A stretch of 64,000 nt of DNA from Phycisphaera sp. (GTDB lineage Bacteria > Planctomycetota > Phycisphaerae > Phycisphaerales > UBA1924), in the NCBI GenBank assembly GCA_003712165.1, contig RHLH01000001.1:496001-560000 (forward strand). The letters are read 5' to 3'. The position numbers were made by a program, and so were the translations under genes. The notes beneath the pieces are model-generated. The model was not told where the DNA came from and made no database searches. It saw only the letters and a program-made list of their open reading frames with translations. Position 1 is the first letter of the stretch. Each line of letters begins with the position of its first letter. Positions 60,160 through 64,000 of this stretch are shown one piece after another.

Positions 60160-61047
60160 ATGAGAGAGACCCTTCCCACCGCACGTTGTGGCGCGATCCG
60201 TGCCTTCACGCTGATCGAGCTCCTCGTCGTGATCGCGATCATCGGTGTCCTGATGGGCATCATCGTGCCCGTGGCTGCCAAGGCCAAGGGCAGCGCGCAG
60301 TCGCTCAAGAGCCTGTCAAACCTCAGGCAGATCGGGATCGCATTCACGATGTACGGCGACGACTACAACCGCTTCCCAACCGCCGACACCGAGCCCGACC
60401 CGTGGCGCCGAGCCCGCTGGGCGTTCGGCGGTGTCAACGTCAACGCGGACGACAACGACTCGGATCTCGTCAACACCTACGGCGTCAAGAACCGCCCGCT
60501 CAACGAGTACCTCGATCTCGAGAGCAACACGTCCACGCTCGCAGAGGTCTTCCATTCGCCCGCGGACGACGGCTTGTACTACTCCGCGTTCCCCAACCGC
60601 TCTGTCTGGGACGACCTTGGGCGTCAGTCGCGTGTGTACGAGGGTGACGAGTCCTGCTACCTCACCATGGGCACGAGCTACTTCGCCAACGAGTGGATGT
60701 ACTGCATCCCCGGCTCGACCGTCGGCTTCCACAGTCAGGGCGGACCGGGCGGCGCGTACACCAACAGGCTCGGCCCGCGGAACGTGACCGCCGACCCCTG
60801 GCGCTTTGTCCTCGCAGGCGGAGCGGGCCAGATGGACGCGGGCCGCTACAGCGATGAGGAACTCAGGGAAATGATGATCTACGAGGGGTTCTGGTACGGC
60901 CAGCGCACCGGGCATCTGGCCTTCCTGGACGGCTCCGCCCGCGCCGAGGAGATGACCGAGGGTGCCGACACCAGCAGCTACACCTTCTATATCGATCCCC
61001 GCAGGCATCGGGACGAGAACGCCTGGCGACGCGCCTACGGCAGGTGA
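60160..61047 (+). CDS. Type II secretion/pilin-like pseudopilin
   Basis: The N-terminus has the prepilin motif AFTLIELLVVIAIIGVLMGI at about residues 15-34, with Glu at position +5 of the mature form and an Ala where Gly usually precedes the cleavage site. The rest is a C-terminal domain of planctomycete pseudopilins: LKSLSNLRQIGIAFTMYGDD, FPTADTEPDPW, TSYFANEWMYC, and HLAFLDGSARAEEMT near the end (compare the GHVNFLDGSV of the DUF1559 group). ATG 60160 (15-residue leader) is preferred over ATG 60118 (29). It probably forms part of a secretion or pilus-like filament assembled elsewhere in the genome. Confidence 0.85.
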   Translation: MRETLPTARCGAIRAFTLIELLVVIAIIGVLMGIIVPVAAKAKGSAQSLKSLSNLRQIGIAFTMYGDDYNRFPTADTEPDPWRRARWAFGGVNVNADDNDSDLVNTYGVKNRPLNEYLDLESNTSTLAEVFHSPADDGLYYSAFPNRSVWDDLGRQSRVYEGDESCYLTMGTSYFANEWMYCIPGSTVGFHSQGGPGGAYTNRLGPRNVTADPWRFVLAGGAGQMDAGRYSDEELREMMIYEGFWYGQRTGHLAFLDGSARAEEMTEGADTSSYTFYIDPRRHRDENAWRRAYGR

Positions 61048-61071
61048 TGCGGGATACCATCACAGGCAAGT

Positions 61072-61100
61072 TTGGTTTGCACTAACATGATGCAAACCAA
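61072..61100. promoter_or_regulatory. Perfect 10-bp inverted repeat next to a ribosome-binding site
   Basis: TTGGTTTGCA (61072-61081) and TGCAAACCAA (61091-61100) pair perfectly with a nine-base spacer (CTAACATGA). The right arm ends one base before AGGAGG (61102-61107), the ribosome-binding site of the gene at 61115. It may be an operator, an RNA hairpin controlling that ribosome site, or the end of the pseudopilin transcript. There is no T run for a terminator. Confidence 0.6.
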
Positions 61101-61114
61101 CAGGAGGCCGAGAC

Positions 61115-62119
61115 GTGATGGATCACAAACTTCTGGCGAGCGCGCCGTTTCTTCTCGCTGCAGTGACCGTCTCCGCTCAGGACGCCCCTGAGCCCGAGAC
61201 GAAGCCCGCGATCATCGAGACCGACGAGATCGAGAGCCCCGCCGCGGCTCAAAGCCGGATGATGCAGCCGAGCTGGACGGTCCGTTCGCGGTCAGGCGCA
61301 ACGCTCGAAGCCGACATCGAAGACGGCGGGGGCTACAGCAGCTGGAATTCAGGACTCGAACTCGATCTGCTCTACCCCATCGATCAACAAACCGCGCTGA
61401 CCTTCGGCATCGGCTCAGCAATCACCGACTACGACTTCGACGGCAACTCCGCCCTCTCGCTCGGGAGCGCGAGCGATCCGTGGAACACAATCTACTCCCA
61501 CTCGGCAAGCATCGGCATCCGGCACGGCATCGACCAACGCTCGTCGATCTTCGGCTCGCTCAACATCGCCTCCGACGGCGAATCGGGCGCCGACTTCGGG
61601 GACACCATCACCGGCGGCGGTATCGGTGGATACACGTACACCTACTCAGAACACCTCACGCTCGGTGTCGCGGCGATCGTCCAGACCCGACTCGAAGACA
61701 GCATCCTCGTCCTCCCCTTCCCGATCATCAACTGGAGGCCGCCCATCGACGAGGAACGCCGGTGGAGCATCGGCACAGGCGGCGAGGGCGGCGGGCCATC
61801 GAACGTCGCGGGCGTGCTTGTGGGCTACGACGCCTCAGAAACACTCAGCTTCAACGCTGGACTCGGTGTCGCGGGCCTCGCCGGCGACTTCCGCCTCGAC
61901 GACGAGGGCCTCGCACCCGACGGCGTGGGCAGGGACACCTCCTTCCCGGTCATCGCGGGGGTCAACTGGAAGCCGACACGCAACCTGAGTGTCGCCGGGT
62001 ACGCGGGCGCAACCTTCTTCCACGAGGTCAGACTCGAAAACAGCAGCGGCGACACCCTGGCCAAGCGCGATGTTGACCCCTCTCCAGTGCTCGGGTTTTC
62101 CGTATCACTGCGGTTCTAG
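61115..62119 (+). CDS. Outer-membrane beta-barrel-like protein, DUF6268 type
   Basis: The product has a signal peptide (LLASAPFLLAAVTVSAQD), a Pro/Glu-rich linker (EPETKPAIIETDEIESPAAA) and an alternating beta-strand domain with aromatic girdles: SGLELDLLYPIDQQTALTFG, TIYSHSASIGIRHGIDQ, YTYTYSEHLTLGVAAIVQTR, LVGYDASETLSFNAGLGVAG, LSVAGYAGATFFHEVRLEN. It ends in GFSVSLRF, with the terminal phenylalanine of outer-membrane barrels. The DUF6268 assignment is my best guess. The start is GTG 61115 or ATG 61118, both with AGGAGG (61102-61107) upstream. It follows the pseudopilin gene after 67 bases and a perfect hairpin. Confidence 0.85.
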   Translation: MMDHKLLASAPFLLAAVTVSAQDAPEPETKPAIIETDEIESPAAAQSRMMQPSWTVRSRSGATLEADIEDGGGYSSWNSGLELDLLYPIDQQTALTFGIGSAITDYDFDGNSALSLGSASDPWNTIYSHSASIGIRHGIDQRSSIFGSLNIASDGESGADFGDTITGGGIGGYTYTYSEHLTLGVAAIVQTRLEDSILVLPFPIINWRPPIDEERRWSIGTGGEGGGPSNVAGVLVGYDASETLSFNAGLGVAGLAGDFRLDDEGLAPDGVGRDTSFPVIAGVNWKPTRNLSVAGYAGATFFHEVRLENSSGDTLAKRDVDPSPVLGFSVSLRF

Positions 62120-63733
<1,614 letters not shown>

Positions 63734-63760
63734 TCGTGCCTTCTGCAAACTGATTTCACA

Positions 63761-63783
63761 AACCCGCCCCGGCGGGTTTTTTC
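63761..63783 (+). terminator. Intrinsic terminator of atpD
   Basis: AACCCGC (63761-63767) pairs with GCGGGTT (63772-63778) around a CCCG loop, followed by TTTTTTC. It lies 28 bases past the atpD stop and separates it from the DUF1569 gene. Confidence 0.92.
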
Positions 63784-63857
63784 ATAGAATGTTCCCGAGC
63801 AAGCAAGAGCAGCATCTGTATCCCGTATGAAGTTTCTTGACTCTCAGGAGCATGAGG

Positions 63858-64000
63858 ATGGTCAACACAAAGCAGGCCCCAAGGCGCGAACTGAGTTTCT
63901 CATCACTTGGGGATCTCAAAGCAGAACTCGACCGGCTCGACGCGGCACACGCCGCCGGGAATCTTGAGCACACGGGCAACTGGCAGCCCGCAGAAATCTA
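63858..64000 (+). CDS. DUF1569-family (DinB-like) protein, cut by the window edge
   Basis: The ATG at 63858 follows AGGAG (63846-63850) at seven bases; ATG 63852 is in frame but too close to it. The 47 codons visible read RRELSFSSLGDLKAELDRLD, then NLEHTGNWQPAEI, which matches the DUF1569 opening (FxSLxEL...L....TGNWSxGQI). That family has a DinB-like four-helix fold of unknown role and is frequent in planctomycetes. The C-terminal two-thirds lie outside the window. It has its own promoter region after the atpD terminator. Confidence 0.7.
   Translation, partial: MVNTKQAPRRELSFSSLGDLKAELDRLDAAHAAGNLEHTGNWQPAEI

Overview
The window reads as chromosomal DNA of a GC-rich planctomycete, most likely of the Phycisphaerae. 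Three sequence signs support this. One is a 3,260-residue exoprotein whose N-terminus carries the LEPR-XLL motif (LEPRKML). Another is a multihaem cytochrome ending in a GC-type dockerin-like tail (two DxNGDG calcium loops, final Gly-Cys). The third is a pair of secreted proteins with PAP-type (PEP-CTERM-like) sorting tails. No tRNA, rRNA, CRISPR array, prophage or insertion sequence was recognised.

Layout. 1-155: start of a divergent membrane gene cut by the window edge. 385-7290: nuoJKLMN, the proton-pumping arm of respiratory complex I, tightly coupled. 7328-9611: a membrane protein and pheA (chorismate mutase/prephenate dehydratase). 10110-19892: the giant exoprotein, closed by a strong terminator. 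19974-25217: a coiled-coil protein with a histone-H1-like tail, an RsuA/RluB pseudouridine synthase, a YihY/BrkB membrane protein, a small lipoprotein and a detached nuoB. 25464-26712: rpmH (47 codons) and rnc. 26719-30999: an EEP-type phosphatase lipoprotein, a GAF-PP2C phosphatase and an HD-GYP protein. 31135-37269: a six-gene minus-strand run (two paralogous SDR epimerases, GT4 glycosyltransferase, amidohydrolase-like protein, DUF457-type membrane hydrolase, VanZ/LamG protein) that looks like a surface-glycan operon. 37357-40646: four exported or membrane proteins, including a tandem pair of an unrecognised secreted family. 40743-42779: lepA with a gene remnant fused in frame behind its stop. 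42891-52048: zinc-ribbon membrane protein, MFS transporter, ltaE, wrbA with an NTF2-EEP fusion, PilZ, DUF4097, glycosyltransferase, asparaginase and a DUF442 phosphatase-like lipoprotein. 52229-57171: pentahaem cytochrome, then a duplicated unit (decayed minus-strand gene tail plus PAP-CTERM gene) split by an alpha/beta hydrolase. 57172-64000: DinB-like protein, an AT-rich HNH gene, sucC, a pseudopilin, a DUF6268-like beta-barrel, a solitary atpD with its own terminator, and the start of a DUF1569 gene.

How it fits together. Housekeeping genes (complex I, ATP synthase beta, succinyl-CoA ligase beta, L34, RNase III, LepA) occur singly or in fragments of their usual operons, separated by lineage-specific envelope and secreted-protein genes. 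Several proteins show low-complexity additions: histidine-rich loops in NuoL and NuoM, and lysine/alanine tails on PheA, the pseudouridine synthase and the coiled-coil protein. The most unusual loci are the giant exoprotein, which ends in what looks like a metzincin fold stripped of its zinc ligands, and the duplicated PAP-CTERM region with its two decayed gene tails.
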